A DNA stretch of 46,855 nt from Nonomuraea sp. MG754425 (GTDB lineage: Bacteria; Actinomycetota; Actinomycetes; Streptosporangiales; Streptosporangiaceae), in the NCBI RefSeq assembly GCF_021699195.1, contig NZ_SSXE01000061.1, forward strand, positions 1 through 46,855. The letters run 5' to 3'. Below the pieces are notes generated by a model. That model saw only the letters and a list, made by a program, of their open reading frames with translations. It had not been told where the DNA came from and did no database searches. Of the stretch, positions 37,928 through 46,418 are shown piece after piece; within the stretch, counting starts at the first letter, position 1; every line of letters begins with the position of its first letter. The translations under genes were made by a program, and so were the position numbers.

Positions 37928-40033
37928 TCAGGACCCGCCCTTGACGGACTTGATCAGAAGCTGGGCCACGTCCACGACTTCGAGCGACTCCTTGGCCTCG
38001 CCGTTGTTCTTCTTCTCGTTGATGGCGTCGCCCAGCATCACCATGCAGAACGGGCAGGCGGTGGAGACGGTGTCGGGATCGGTGGTCAGCGCCTCGTCCA
38101 CGCGCTCGGTGTTGATGCGCTTGCCGATGCGCTCCTCCATCCACATGCGCGCGCCGCCGGCGCCGCAGCAGAAGCCGCGGTCCTTGTGGCGGTGCATCTC
38201 CTGCGTCTGCACGCCGGGGACCTTCGACATGATGTCGCGCGGCTGGGAGTACACCTTGTTGTGGCGGCCGAGGAAACACGGGTCGTGGTAGGTGATCTTC
38301 TCCTCGATCGGCGTGATCGGGGTGAGCAGGCCCTCGTCCACCAGCTTCGACAGGAGCTGGGTGTGGTGCACGACCTCGTACGTGCCGCCGAGCTGCGGAT
38401 ACTCGTTCGCCAGCGTGTTGAAGCAGTGGGGGCAGGTGGCCACGATCTTCTTGACGCCGGCCTCGTTGAGCGTCTCGATGTTCTGCTGGGCCAGCATGTT
38501 GAACAGGTACTCCATGCCCAGGCGGCGCGCCGGGTCGCCGGTGCACGCCTCCATCGGGCCGAGCACCGCGAACTTCACGCCCGCGATGTGCAGCAGCTCC
38601 GCGACGGCCTTCGTGGTGCGCTTGGCCCGGTCTTCGAGCGCGCCCGCGCAGCCCACCCAGAACAGGTACTCGGTGCCCTCGGGCATCTTGTCCTCGACGA
38701 GCTCGACCTCGAAGTCGAGCTCCTCGATCCAGTCGGCCCGCTTCATCTCGGACACGCCCCACGGGTTGCCCTTGTTCTCCAGGTTCTTCACCATCACCCC
38801 CGCCTCGGACGGGAACGACGACTCCACCATGACCTGGTAGCGGCGCATGTCGAGGATGTGGTCGATGTGCTCGATGTCCACCGGGCACTGCTCGACGCAG
38901 GCGCCGCAGTTGGTGCACGACCACAGCACGTCGGGGTGGATCACGCCGTCCTCGCCGACCAGCGGCTTGTCCAGGAGCGCGAGCACGTCGGTGTCCTTGT
39001 GCTCGACGCCCGCCTGCGCCGCCAGCAGGTACGGGGCCACCTTGAAGGCGTGGTCGCGCTGGTCGAGGATGAGCATCTTCGGCGACAGCGGCTTGTCGGT
39101 GTTCCAGGCCGGGCACTGCGACTGGCAGCGTCCGCACTCGGTGCAGGAGTAGAAGTCGAGGAAGCCCTTCCAGGTGGTGTCGGCGATCTTGCCGCGGCCG
39201 AGCCGCTCGGGGTCGAGGTCCTCGTCCTCGAAGTCGACCGTCTTGCCGTCCACCCGCATCTCGGACGCGGCCCCCAGGCCGTCGGGGCGGCGCGAGAAGA
39301 GCACGTTGAGCGGGGCGGTGAAGATGTGCAGGTGCTTGGAGTTCACCACGATGACCAGGAACACCAGCATGAAGCCGATGTGCAGGAGCAGCGCGATCTC
39401 CTCCAGCACCGTGCTGTGCGGCAGCACGTCGCCGATCGCCAGCGAGACGAACGCGCCCGAGGAGTACGGGAAGTTGCCGTTGGCCGCCGCCGCGCCCCTG
39501 GCCAGGAACAACGTCCAGATGATGTTGAAGATCATGAACAGGACGAGCCACGCGCCGCCGAGGTGCGAGCCGGAGAAGCGCGAGTCGCGGCCCAGCGACT
39601 TGGGCGAGTTCTTGACGCGGATGACGGCGAAGGCGACCAGGCCGAGCAGGCACGCCACCGCGATGAAGTCCTGGAGGAAGCCGAGCACGGCCCAGGTGCC
39701 GACGATCGGGATGTGGAAGTCGGGCGTGCCGGTGATCGCCCCCTGGACGATCGCGCCGTACGCCTCGATGTAGACGGTCAGCAGGATGAAGAACGCCCAC
39801 ATGACGAAGAAGTGCGCGATGCCCGACGGCGTCCACTTGAGCAGCTTCTTCTGCCCGAGCACCTCGACGAGCTGTGCCTTGATCTCGTCTCCGGCGTGAG
39901 TTCTGGCATATTCGGTCCGCTCGGGCGCGGGCGGGCCGACGGTGGCGAGCTTGTACAGGAACATGGCCCTGCGGCCGGCCACGGCCACCGCGGCGACGGT
40001 CATGACGAGCCCGATGACGGCTACCCAGAGCAC
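37928..40033 (-). CDS. Membrane-bound Fe-S oxidoreductase (HdrD/GlpC-like, Rv0338c type)
   Basis: 701 residues. N-terminal half has about five to six membrane helices (1-25, 70-95, 112-140, 160-180, 195-232) with histidines that could bind haem. Then two [4Fe-4S] ferredoxin clusters, C297-C300-C303-C307 and C373-C376-C379-C383, and two CCG cysteine-rich domains (VGCAGALEDR ... CPHCFNTLA, HDPCFLGRHN ... GFCCGAGGARM). This fusion is conserved in actinobacteria, where the mycobacterial homologue Rv0338c is reported as essential. It likely passes electrons between a cytosolic donor and the quinone pool; its exact partner is unknown. Stands alone. Confidence 0.9.
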   Translation of the reverse strand: MLWVAVIGLVMTVAAVAVAGRRAMFLYKLATVGPPAPERTEYARTHAGDEIKAQLVEVLGQKKLLKWTPSGIAHFFVMWAFFILLTVYIEAYGAIVQGAITGTPDFHIPIVGTWAVLGFLQDFIAVACLLGLVAFAVIRVKNSPKSLGRDSRFSGSHLGGAWLVLFMIFNIIWTLFLARGAAAANGNFPYSSGAFVSLAIGDVLPHSTVLEEIALLLHIGFMLVFLVIVVNSKHLHIFTAPLNVLFSRRPDGLGAASEMRVDGKTVDFEDEDLDPERLGRGKIADTTWKGFLDFYSCTECGRCQSQCPAWNTDKPLSPKMLILDQRDHAFKVAPYLLAAQAGVEHKDTDVLALLDKPLVGEDGVIHPDVLWSCTNCGACVEQCPVDIEHIDHILDMRRYQVMVESSFPSEAGVMVKNLENKGNPWGVSEMKRADWIEELDFEVELVEDKMPEGTEYLFWVGCAGALEDRAKRTTKAVAELLHIAGVKFAVLGPMEACTGDPARRLGMEYLFNMLAQQNIETLNEAGVKKIVATCPHCFNTLANEYPQLGGTYEVVHHTQLLSKLVDEGLLTPITPIEEKITYHDPCFLGRHNKVYSQPRDIMSKVPGVQTQEMHRHKDRGFCCGAGGARMWMEERIGKRINTERVDEALTTDPDTVSTACPFCMVMLGDAINEKKNNGEAKESLEVVDVAQLLIKSVKGGS

Positions 40034-40170
40034 GGGGTCCTCCCACAGACGACGTTGCTGTCAGCGTACGGTCACCCGTTGCGCAGGCATGCAAGACAAT
40101 CCTACCCACGAGTAACTTTACTGGGTTACGCGACATACCCTATGGTCATCGCCATCTCCAGAACAATGCT

Positions 40171-40752
40171 CTATCCCGTGAAGTACCTCTGGACCGTGGG
40201 CGCCAGCAGCTCCACCAACTCCTCGGGGCTCGCGCTGGCCAGCGGCTCCAGCTTCAGCACGTAACGTGCCATGACCACGCCGAACATCTGCGCGAAGGCC
40301 GCCTCGATCCGCAGATACGGCACCTCGAGCCGGTCGGCCACCTGGTAGAGCAGCGCGTTGGTGAGGAACTCCCGGAACATCCCGACCACCTGGTCGTTGG
40401 TCATGGCCGAGCGGATCAGCGCCACCAGCGGCTCGCGGGTCTCCGCCGAGGCCGTGACCCGCAGGATCAGCCGCACCAGCCGCTCGCCGATCTCCTCGCG
40501 CGGCCCGTCGACCAGCAGCGGGACGATATCCCGCGGCCCCAACGGCAGCTCCATGGCCGCGACGAACATGCCCTCCTTGGTGTCGAAGTAGTGGTGCACC
40601 AGAGCCGGATCGACCTGCGCCTCCCGCGCGATGCCGCGCACGGTCGCCTTGTCGAACCCCTTCTCCGCGAACTCCCGCCGCGCCGCCGTGAGGATCTCAC
40701 CACGCGTGTCGGCCGAGCCCGGCCTGCGCCCAGGCCGTCTCTTCACCGTCAC
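40171..40752 (-). CDS. TetR-family transcription regulator
   Basis: 193 residues: N-terminal HTH (about 17-62, ILTAARREFAEKGFDKATVR, VDPALVHHYFDTKEGMF) and a helical ligand domain with the TetR_C-type pattern ALIRSAMTNDQVVGMFREFL. Basic N-terminal arm (MTVKRRPGRRPGSADTR). GTG start overlapping the methyltransferase stop by 4 nt (GTGA), so it is the last gene of a three-gene operon and may repress it. Confidence 0.9.
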   Translation of the reverse strand: MTVKRRPGRRPGSADTRGEILTAARREFAEKGFDKATVRGIAREAQVDPALVHHYFDTKEGMFVAAMELPLGPRDIVPLLVDGPREEIGERLVRLILRVTASAETREPLVALIRSAMTNDQVVGMFREFLTNALLYQVADRLEVPYLRIEAAFAQMFGVVMARYVLKLEPLASASPEELVELLAPTVQRYFTG

Positions 40753-41522
40753 CTACCCACCGCCAGGTAGACCCGCAGCGGCACCGACAGCAGCCCCTCG
40801 GGAAACGCCGCGCGCAACTCGGCCCGCCGCGCCCGCACCACCTCGTCCGCACGCTCCGGCGACAGCGCCGCCATGTACGAGTGGGAGCGCAGGTCGAGCA
40901 GGAAGTCCTCGATGCCGATCAAGCGCGTCCAGGGGATCCAGCGCTCCTCGATCACCTCGAAGGCCGCGGCGATCGGCGGCACCGACCACTGCTCCACGGC
41001 CGGGCCCCAGTAGCCGGGCACCTCCGCCGCCAGCCGGGCCTCGTGGGCGGCCAGCCAGTCGGCCTGCGCCGCGTGGTTGAGGTTCCAGCAGCCCGCGATG
41101 ACGCCCCCCGGCCGCAGCACCCGCCGGGCCTCACCGATCGAGGACGCCGGGTCGAGCCAGTGCCACGACTGGGCGTAGGTCACCAGGTCGGCCACCCCGT
41201 CGGCCAGCGGCAGCGCGTTGCCGTCGGCCAGCACGGCCCCGAGGCGCGGGCCGCCGGGGCCCGTGGTCTTGGCGACCAGGCGGGCCAGCATCGCCTCCCC
41301 CGGGTCCACCGCGATGACGTGGGAGCCGCGCGCCCGCAGCGCGTGGGTCAGGATGCCGGTGCCCGCGCCGACGTCCACCGTGGTCGCGCCGTCGAGGTCG
41401 ATGCCGGACACCTCGGTCAGCGCGCGGTACACGTCGTCGGGATAGCTGGGCCGGGCCGCGTCGTAGGCGTCGGCGACGCGGTCGAAGCCCCTGCCCAGGT
41501 CCTTGATGGGTCCGGTGCTCAT
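40749..41522 (-). CDS. Class I SAM-dependent methyltransferase
   Basis: 257 residues from ATG 41522 (MSTGPIKDLGRGFDRVADAY). SAM-binding motif VDVGAGTGILTHAL, acidic loop VIAVDPGEAML, and LVTYAQSWHWLDP, typical of the UbiE/TAM-like Methyltransf_11 group. Substrate unknown. It overlaps the isomerase upstream and TetR downstream by 4 nt each. The longer start at 41675 overlaps the isomerase and is rejected. Confidence 0.88.
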   Translation of the reverse strand: MSTGPIKDLGRGFDRVADAYDAARPSYPDDVYRALTEVSGIDLDGATTVDVGAGTGILTHALRARGSHVIAVDPGEAMLARLVAKTTGPGGPRLGAVLADGNALPLADGVADLVTYAQSWHWLDPASSIGEARRVLRPGGVIAGCWNLNHAAQADWLAAHEARLAAEVPGYWGPAVEQWSVPPIAAAFEVIEERWIPWTRLIGIEDFLLDLRSHSYMAALSPERADEVVRARRAELRAAFPEGLLSVPLRVYLAVGR

Positions 41523-42328
41523 GTGGACGCCGCCAGGTGCAGCCGGGCGAAGGCCAGCCCCTCCGCCAGATCGTCGATGCGCTCGGTCCTGCTGGCCGCC
41601 TTGCGGGTGTTGACCTCCAGCACCACCAGCCCGGAGTAGCCGGTGCCGGCCAGGCGTTCCAGTATCGGCGCGCACGGCTGGTTGCCCCGGCCCGGCACCA
41701 GATGCTCGTCCTTGTTGGACACGCCCAGACCGTCGGCCAGGTGCAGGTGCGCGAGCCGGTCGCCGAGCTTGACGGCCATCTCCATGGCGTCGGAGCCCGA
41801 CACGGCGGTGTGCGACAGGTCCAGCGTCACCTGCGGGAAGGCGTGGTCGACCGGGTTCCAGTCAGGTGAGTAGGGCACCACGTCGTTGCCCCTGGCCCGC
41901 AGCGGGAACATGTTCTCCACCGCGAACGTGACATCGGTCTCATCCCGCATCCTGGCAAGTCCGTTCTCGAAGTCACGGGCGTAGTCACGCTGCCAGCGGA
42001 ACGGCGGATGGACCACGACCGTGGACGCGCCCAGGCGTTCGGCCGCCTTCTGGGCCTTGACCAGCTTTGCCCACGGGTCGCGGCCCCAAACCCGCTGGGT
42101 GACCAGCAGGCAGGGCGCGTGGATGGCCAGCACCGGCACCTGGTAGTGGCCGGACAGACGCTCGATCACGTCGATGTCCTGGCTCACCGGGTCGGCGCCG
42201 ACCATGATCTCGACGCCGTCGTAACCCAGGCGCGCGGCCAGCTCGAACGCGTCAGGAGTGCGTTCCGGATATACCGAGGCGGTGGACAATGCGATCTTCG
42301 CATTGGGCACGCGGATGACATCAGCCAC
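41519..42328 (-). CDS. Sugar phosphate isomerase/epimerase family protein (AP-endonuclease-2 fold)
   Basis: 269 residues, TIM barrel of the xylose isomerase-like group. Metal-site candidates: GVEIMVG (E40), HPPFRW, FAVENMFP, TLDLSHTAVSG, HLHLADG and the C-terminal VLEVNTR. Members isomerise or epimerise sugars, inositols or hydroxypyruvate; the substrate is not evident. First gene of an overlapping operon with a methyltransferase and a TetR regulator. Confidence 0.85.
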   Translation of the reverse strand: MADVIRVPNAKIALSTASVYPERTPDAFELAARLGYDGVEIMVGADPVSQDIDVIERLSGHYQVPVLAIHAPCLLVTQRVWGRDPWAKLVKAQKAAERLGASTVVVHPPFRWQRDYARDFENGLARMRDETDVTFAVENMFPLRARGNDVVPYSPDWNPVDHAFPQVTLDLSHTAVSGSDAMEMAVKLGDRLAHLHLADGLGVSNKDEHLVPGRGNQPCAPILERLAGTGYSGLVVLEVNTRKAASRTERIDDLAEGLAFARLHLAAST

Positions 42329-42384
42329 GCTGCCAGCCTAAGCCGGGGAAGCCGATATGGCGCGTCAGCCCCTAGCGTTGGGAC

Positions 42385-43083
42385 ATGACACGGATAGCGA
42401 AAGGTGCCATCCCAAGCCCGAACATCTGGAACACGCCCCAGATCTACGAGCTGGAGAACCGCGCCGTCGACCCCGACGGCGCGGCCGACGCGGCGATGCG
42501 CGCCCTGCGCCCCTGGGACGGCGCCACCGTGCTCGACATCGGCTGCGGCACCGGCTACCACCTGCCGGTCCTGGCCGCCGAGGCGTCCCGCGTGATCGGC
42601 GTGGAACCGCACGGCGACCTGGCCGGCCTGGCCCGCCGCCGCTGCGCGGGGCTGCCCAACGTGACCGTGCACGCCGCCGCGGCCCAGGACCTGCCGCTTC
42701 CCGACGCCGCGGTGGACGTCGCCATGGCGCGCTGGGCGTACTTCTTCGGGCCCGGCTGCGAGCCCGGCCTGCGCGAGCTGTCACGGGTCGTACGGCGCGG
42801 CGGCGCGGCCTTCGTCGTGGACCTCGACGCCACGCGGGGCTCGTTCGGCCGGTGGTTCTCGCACACCGTGCCGACGTACTCGGCCCGCGAGGTGGAGGCG
42901 TTCTGGGACCGGCACGGGTGGCAGCGCAAGGAGCTTGACCTGCGCATGACCTTCCGGCAGCGGGCCGACCTGGAGGCGGTGCTGCGCATCGAGTTCACGC
43001 CCGAGGTCGCCGAGCGGGCCATCGCCGAGACGCCCGGCCTGGAGCTGCCGTACCCGAACGTGCTGCGCTGGCGGCACTTCTGA
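42385..43083 (+). CDS. Class I SAM-dependent methyltransferase
   Basis: 232 residues. VLDIGCGTGYHLPVLA (about 52-67) is the SAM site, GVEPHGDL the acidic loop, and PDAAVDVAMARWAYFFGPG the motif before the active site. Divergent from the isomerase operon across 56 bp. The C-terminus (FRQRADLEAVLRIEF, LRWRHF) is of a type often called 'methyltransferase domain protein' in actinobacteria. Acceptor unknown. Confidence 0.85.
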   Translation: MTRIAKGAIPSPNIWNTPQIYELENRAVDPDGAADAAMRALRPWDGATVLDIGCGTGYHLPVLAAEASRVIGVEPHGDLAGLARRRCAGLPNVTVHAAAAQDLPLPDAAVDVAMARWAYFFGPGCEPGLRELSRVVRRGGAAFVVDLDATRGSFGRWFSHTVPTYSAREVEAFWDRHGWQRKELDLRMTFRQRADLEAVLRIEFTPEVAERAIAETPGLELPYPNVLRWRHF

Positions 43084-43091
43084 GCCCGCGC

Positions 43092-43129
43092 TTGACCTTG
43101 ACATGGGCGTCAACGTTTACCTTGGACGC
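43092..43129 (+). promoter_or_regulatory. MerR-type promoter with long spacer and operator
   Basis: TTGACC (43092-43097) and TACCTT (43118-43123) are separated by 20 bp, the over-long spacing typical of MerR-activated promoters. Inside lies TTGAC-N6-GTCAA (43098-43113). The -10 ends 6 nt before the merR-type ATG, which would make the transcript leaderless. Confidence 0.6.
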
Positions 43130-43498
43130 ATGCGCATCGGTGAGCTGGCGGAACGCACCGGAGTGAGCACCCGCTCGCTCCGGTACTACGAACAGCACGG
43201 GTTGCTACGGGCCGGCCGCGCCTCCAACGGCTACCGCACCTACGGCGAGGACGACGTCAGGCTGGTCTCCGAGATCCGGGCCCTGCTCCAGATCGGCTTC
43301 ACGCTGGAGGAGACCCGCCCGTTCGTCGACTGCCTGCGCCGGGGGCACAGCACGGGCGGCTCCTGCGCCGAGTCGGTCGAGGTCTACGAGCGCAAGCTCG
43401 GCGAGATCGACCGGGAGATCCGCACGCTGCTCGCCCGCCGCGCCGAGGTCGCCGCCCAGCTCGCCCAGGCGTGCCCAGGCTGCTTTGTGAAGGGATGA
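43130..43498 (+). CDS. MerR-family regulator with C-terminal CxxC
   Basis: 122 residues from ATG 43130 (MRIGELAERTGVSTRSLRYY). N-terminal MerR winged helix (1-70), dimer helix (about 80-112) and a short effector end QACPGCFVKG. Cysteines C68, C79, C115 and C118 could bind metal or sense redox state. Translationally coupled (ATGA) to a thioredoxin gene, so a thiol/disulphide or metal stress signal is likely (inference). Confidence 0.88.
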   Translation: MRIGELAERTGVSTRSLRYYEQHGLLRAGRASNGYRTYGEDDVRLVSEIRALLQIGFTLEETRPFVDCLRRGHSTGGSCAESVEVYERKLGEIDREIRTLLARRAEVAAQLAQACPGCFVKG

Positions 43499-43806
43499 TC
43501 ATGATCACGTTGACGACCGGCAACTTCGAGGAGCAGGTGCTCAAGAGCGACAAGCCGATCCTGGTCGACTTCTGGGCCGAGTGGTGCGGGCCGTGCCGGA
43601 TGGTGGCCCCCGTGCTGGAACAGATCGAGTCCGAGTACGACCTGACGATCGGCAAGCTGAACACCGACGAGAACCCCGAGATCATGGCCCGCTACGGGGT
43701 GATGGGGATCCCGACGCTGCTGCTGTTCGAGAACGGCGAGCCGGTCAAGCAGGTCGTGGGCGCCAAGCCGAAGCGGCTGCTGGTCTCGGCGCTCGGCCTG
43801 GAGTAG
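43495..43806 (+). CDS. trxA: Thioredoxin
   Basis: 103 residues, full length for thioredoxin. Active site WCGPC (C31, C34) in VDFWAEWCGPCRMVAP, cis-Pro in GVMGIPTLLLF, and GAKPKRLL at the end. It reduces protein disulphides using thioredoxin reductase. ATG at 43495 overlaps the MerR gene's stop by 4 nt; a second ATG two codons on is possible. The operon link suggests this is an inducible thioredoxin rather than the housekeeping copy. Confidence 0.95.
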   Translation: MIMITLTTGNFEEQVLKSDKPILVDFWAEWCGPCRMVAPVLEQIESEYDLTIGKLNTDENPEIMARYGVMGIPTLLLFENGEPVKQVVGAKPKRLLVSALGLE

Positions 43807-43885
43807 GTCCCGCCGTCCGGATTCCCCGCGCGGTGCGACCGCCGCGTCTCGAGGATTGTCGGCCCCGGACGCTAGCCTGCTCCGC

Positions 43886-45292
43886 ATGGCCAAGACTGCC
43901 CAGAAGCCTGGATACCGCTGCACCGAATGCGGATGGCGCACCACCAAATGGGTCGGCAGGTGCGGAGAGTGCCAGACGTGGGGCACGGTCGACGAAGAGG
44001 GCGCCCGCGCGGGCGTCAACGTCGTGCAGGCGGGGGCCACCACCGCGCCGGCCCTGCCCATCGGCCAGGTCAAGGCCGAGGTGGCGACCGCCCGCACCAC
44101 GGGGGTCTCCGAGCTCGACCGGGTGCTCGGCGGCGGCCTGGTGCCGGGCGCGGTGGTGCTGCTCGCGGGCGAGCCGGGCATCGGCAAGTCCACGCTGTTG
44201 CTGGAGGCCGCGGCGCGCATCGCCGAGCGCGCGACCGTCCTCTACGTCACCGGCGAGGAGTCGGCGGCCCAGGTGCGCCTGCGGGCCGACCGCATCGGCG
44301 CGATCCAGGACCAGCTCTACCTCGCGGCGGAGACCGAGCTGTCGGCCCTGGTGGGCCACGTGGAGAAGGTCCAGCCGCGGCTGCTCGTCGTCGACTCCGT
44401 CCAGACGATCGGCTCGGCGCAGGCCACCGGCGTGCCCGGCGGGGTCACTCAGGTGCGCGAGGTGGCGGCCAACCTCGTGCGCCTGGCCAAGGAGCGCAAC
44501 ATGGCCACCGTCCTCGTCGGTCACGTCACCAAGGAAGGCTCCATCGCCGGCCCCCGCACGCTGGAGCACCTGGTCGACGTCGTGCTCAGCTTCGAGGGCG
44601 ACCGCCACTCCAGGCTCCGGATGGTCCGCGCGATCAAGAACCGGTTCGGCCCCACCGACGAGATCGGCTGCTTCGACCTGCACGAGCGCGGCATCGAGGG
44701 CATCACCGACCCGAGCGGGCTGTTCGTCTCCCGGCGCAGCGAGCCGGTGCCCGGCACCTGCGTCACCGTCACCGTCGAGGGCACCCGGCCGCTGCCCGCC
44801 GAGGTGCAGGCCCTGGTCGCCCGCACCGACGCGCAGCAGCCCCGGCGCACCTCCTCCGGCCTCGACACCTACCGCGTGCAGATGGTCCTCGCGGTCCTGG
44901 AGCGCCGGCTCAACGCCCGCCTCGGCGGCTGCGACGTGTTCACCGCCACCGTCGGCGGCATCAAGCTGGCCGATCCGGCCGTCGATCTTTCCGTCATGCT
45001 CGCCGTCGCCAGCGCCGCCGGCGACAAACCGCTGCCCCCGGGGCTGGTGGCGCTGGGCGAAGTGGGCCTGGCGGGCGAGTTGCGGCCGGTGAAAGACGTG
45101 CGCCGGCGGCTCACCGAGGCGGCCAGGCTGGGCTTCAAGCGCGCCCTCGTGCCCGCCGGATCGCTCGAGGAGCCCGGCCGCAGACGCGGCGGCCAGCGCG
45201 CCCTGGTGCCGGTGGGGCCGGTGGCGTTCGCACCCGGCTTCGAGGTGCTGCAGGCGGAGAACGTCTGGGACGCTCTCACACACGTAACATAG
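43886..45292 (+). CDS. radA: RadA, DNA repair ATPase
   Basis: 468 residues. N-terminal C4 zinc finger (C12, C15, C26, C29; CTECGW ... CGECQTW), RecA-like ATPase with Walker A GEPGIGKST (95-103), Walker B LLVVDSVQ, the RadA-specific KNRFG motif and a C-terminal Lon-protease-like domain (VALGEVGLAGELRPV). It drives branch migration of recombination intermediates. ATG at 43886. disA follows closely, the usual actinobacterial and Bacillus arrangement in which RadA can restrain DisA. Confidence 0.96.
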   Translation: MAKTAQKPGYRCTECGWRTTKWVGRCGECQTWGTVDEEGARAGVNVVQAGATTAPALPIGQVKAEVATARTTGVSELDRVLGGGLVPGAVVLLAGEPGIGKSTLLLEAAARIAERATVLYVTGEESAAQVRLRADRIGAIQDQLYLAAETELSALVGHVEKVQPRLLVVDSVQTIGSAQATGVPGGVTQVREVAANLVRLAKERNMATVLVGHVTKEGSIAGPRTLEHLVDVVLSFEGDRHSRLRMVRAIKNRFGPTDEIGCFDLHERGIEGITDPSGLFVSRRSEPVPGTCVTVTVEGTRPLPAEVQALVARTDAQQPRRTSSGLDTYRVQMVLAVLERRLNARLGGCDVFTATVGGIKLADPAVDLSVMLAVASAAGDKPLPPGLVALGEVGLAGELRPVKDVRRRLTEAARLGFKRALVPAGSLEEPGRRRGGQRALVPVGPVAFAPGFEVLQAENVWDALTHVT

Positions 45293-45331
45293 CGCGGCTA
45301 AGCTGAGGTGACCGATCGACACGGGGGTCAG

Positions 45332-46408
45332 GTGGATAGGAGTCTTGACGACCGCCGTCGCGAAGCCCTGGCCGCTGTGGCGCCGGGCACACCTCTGCGC
45401 GACGGCCTGGAGCGGATCCTGCGCGGGCAGACCGGCGGGCTCATCGTGCTCGGCTACAACAAGGTCGTCGAAGAGGTCTGCAGCGGCGGCTTCACGCTCG
45501 ACGTCGACTTCTCGGCCACCCGCCTGCGCGAACTGGCCAAGATGGACGGCGCCATCGTGCTGAGCGGCGACCACAAGATCGTCCGCGCCGCCGTGCACCT
45601 CGTCCCCGACCCCGCCATCCCCACCGACGAGTCCGGCACCCGCCACCGCACCGCCCAGCGCGTGGCCAGGCAGACCGGCCTGCCGATCATCGCCATCAGC
45701 AAGTCGATGCGCATCATCGCCCTCTACCTCGACGGCATCCGCTACGTCATGGAGGAGTCGGCGGCCATCCTGTCCAAGGCCAACCAGGCGCTGGCCACCC
45801 TCGAGCGCTACAAGCACCGCCTCGACGAGGTGTCCGGCACCCTGTCGGCGCTGGAGATCGAAGACCTCGTCACGGTCAGGGATGTCGCCGCCGTCGCGCA
45901 GCGCCTGGAAATGGTCCGCCGCATCTCCGACGAGATCAAGGGCTACGTCGTCGAACTCGGCACCGACGGCCGCCTGCTGTCCCTGCAACTGGACGAACTG
46001 GTCGCCGGCGTCGACTCCGAGCGCGAACTCGTCATCCGCGACTACCTCCCGGCCCCGGCCGGCCGCCGCCAGCGACGCCTCCTGGAGGCCCTGCACGAGC
46101 TGGACGAACTCTCGGGCAACCAACTCCTCGACCTGGCGGCGGTGGCCCATGTCCTGGGCCACAACGGCGCCGACCAGCTCGACATCCCGGTCAGCCCGCG
46201 GGGTTTCCGCCTGCTGGCCAAGGTGCCCCGCCTGCCCGCCACGGTCGTCGACCGGCTCGTCAACCACTTCGGCGGCCTGCAGAAACTCCTGGCGGCCAGC
46301 ATCGACGACCTGCAGGCGGTGGGCGGGGTCGGCGAGTCCCGCGCCCGCAGCGTCCGCGAGGGCCTGTCCCGCCTCGCCGAATCGTCCATCCTCGAACGTT
46401 ACGTCTGA
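45332..46408 (+). CDS. disA: DisA, diadenylate cyclase / DNA integrity scanning protein
   Basis: 358 residues from GTG 45332 behind GGGGG; a GTG at 45308 would add eight residues. The DAC domain has the catalytic DGA (72-74) and RHR (104-106, GTRHRTAQR); a helical linker (about 140-285) and a C-terminal HhH DNA-binding domain (LPATVVDRLVNHFGGLQKLL, VGGVGESRARSVREGLSRL) follow. It makes c-di-AMP from two ATP and slows this at branched DNA. Directly downstream of radA. Confidence 0.96.
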   Translation: MDRSLDDRRREALAAVAPGTPLRDGLERILRGQTGGLIVLGYNKVVEEVCSGGFTLDVDFSATRLRELAKMDGAIVLSGDHKIVRAAVHLVPDPAIPTDESGTRHRTAQRVARQTGLPIIAISKSMRIIALYLDGIRYVMEESAAILSKANQALATLERYKHRLDEVSGTLSALEIEDLVTVRDVAAVAQRLEMVRRISDEIKGYVVELGTDGRLLSLQLDELVAGVDSERELVIRDYLPAPAGRRQRRLLEALHELDELSGNQLLDLAAVAHVLGHNGADQLDIPVSPRGFRLLAKVPRLPATVVDRLVNHFGGLQKLLAASIDDLQAVGGVGESRARSVREGLSRLAESSILERYV

Positions 46409-46418
46409 CCCCGAGCCT

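Noticed and set aside
38186..40264. 692-residue plus-strand open frame
   Set aside because: Antisense to the Fe-S oxidoreductase; low-complexity Val/Leu/His/Arg translation without motifs.
43745..46267. 840-residue minus-strand open frame
   Set aside because: Antisense to radA and disA, both unmistakable.
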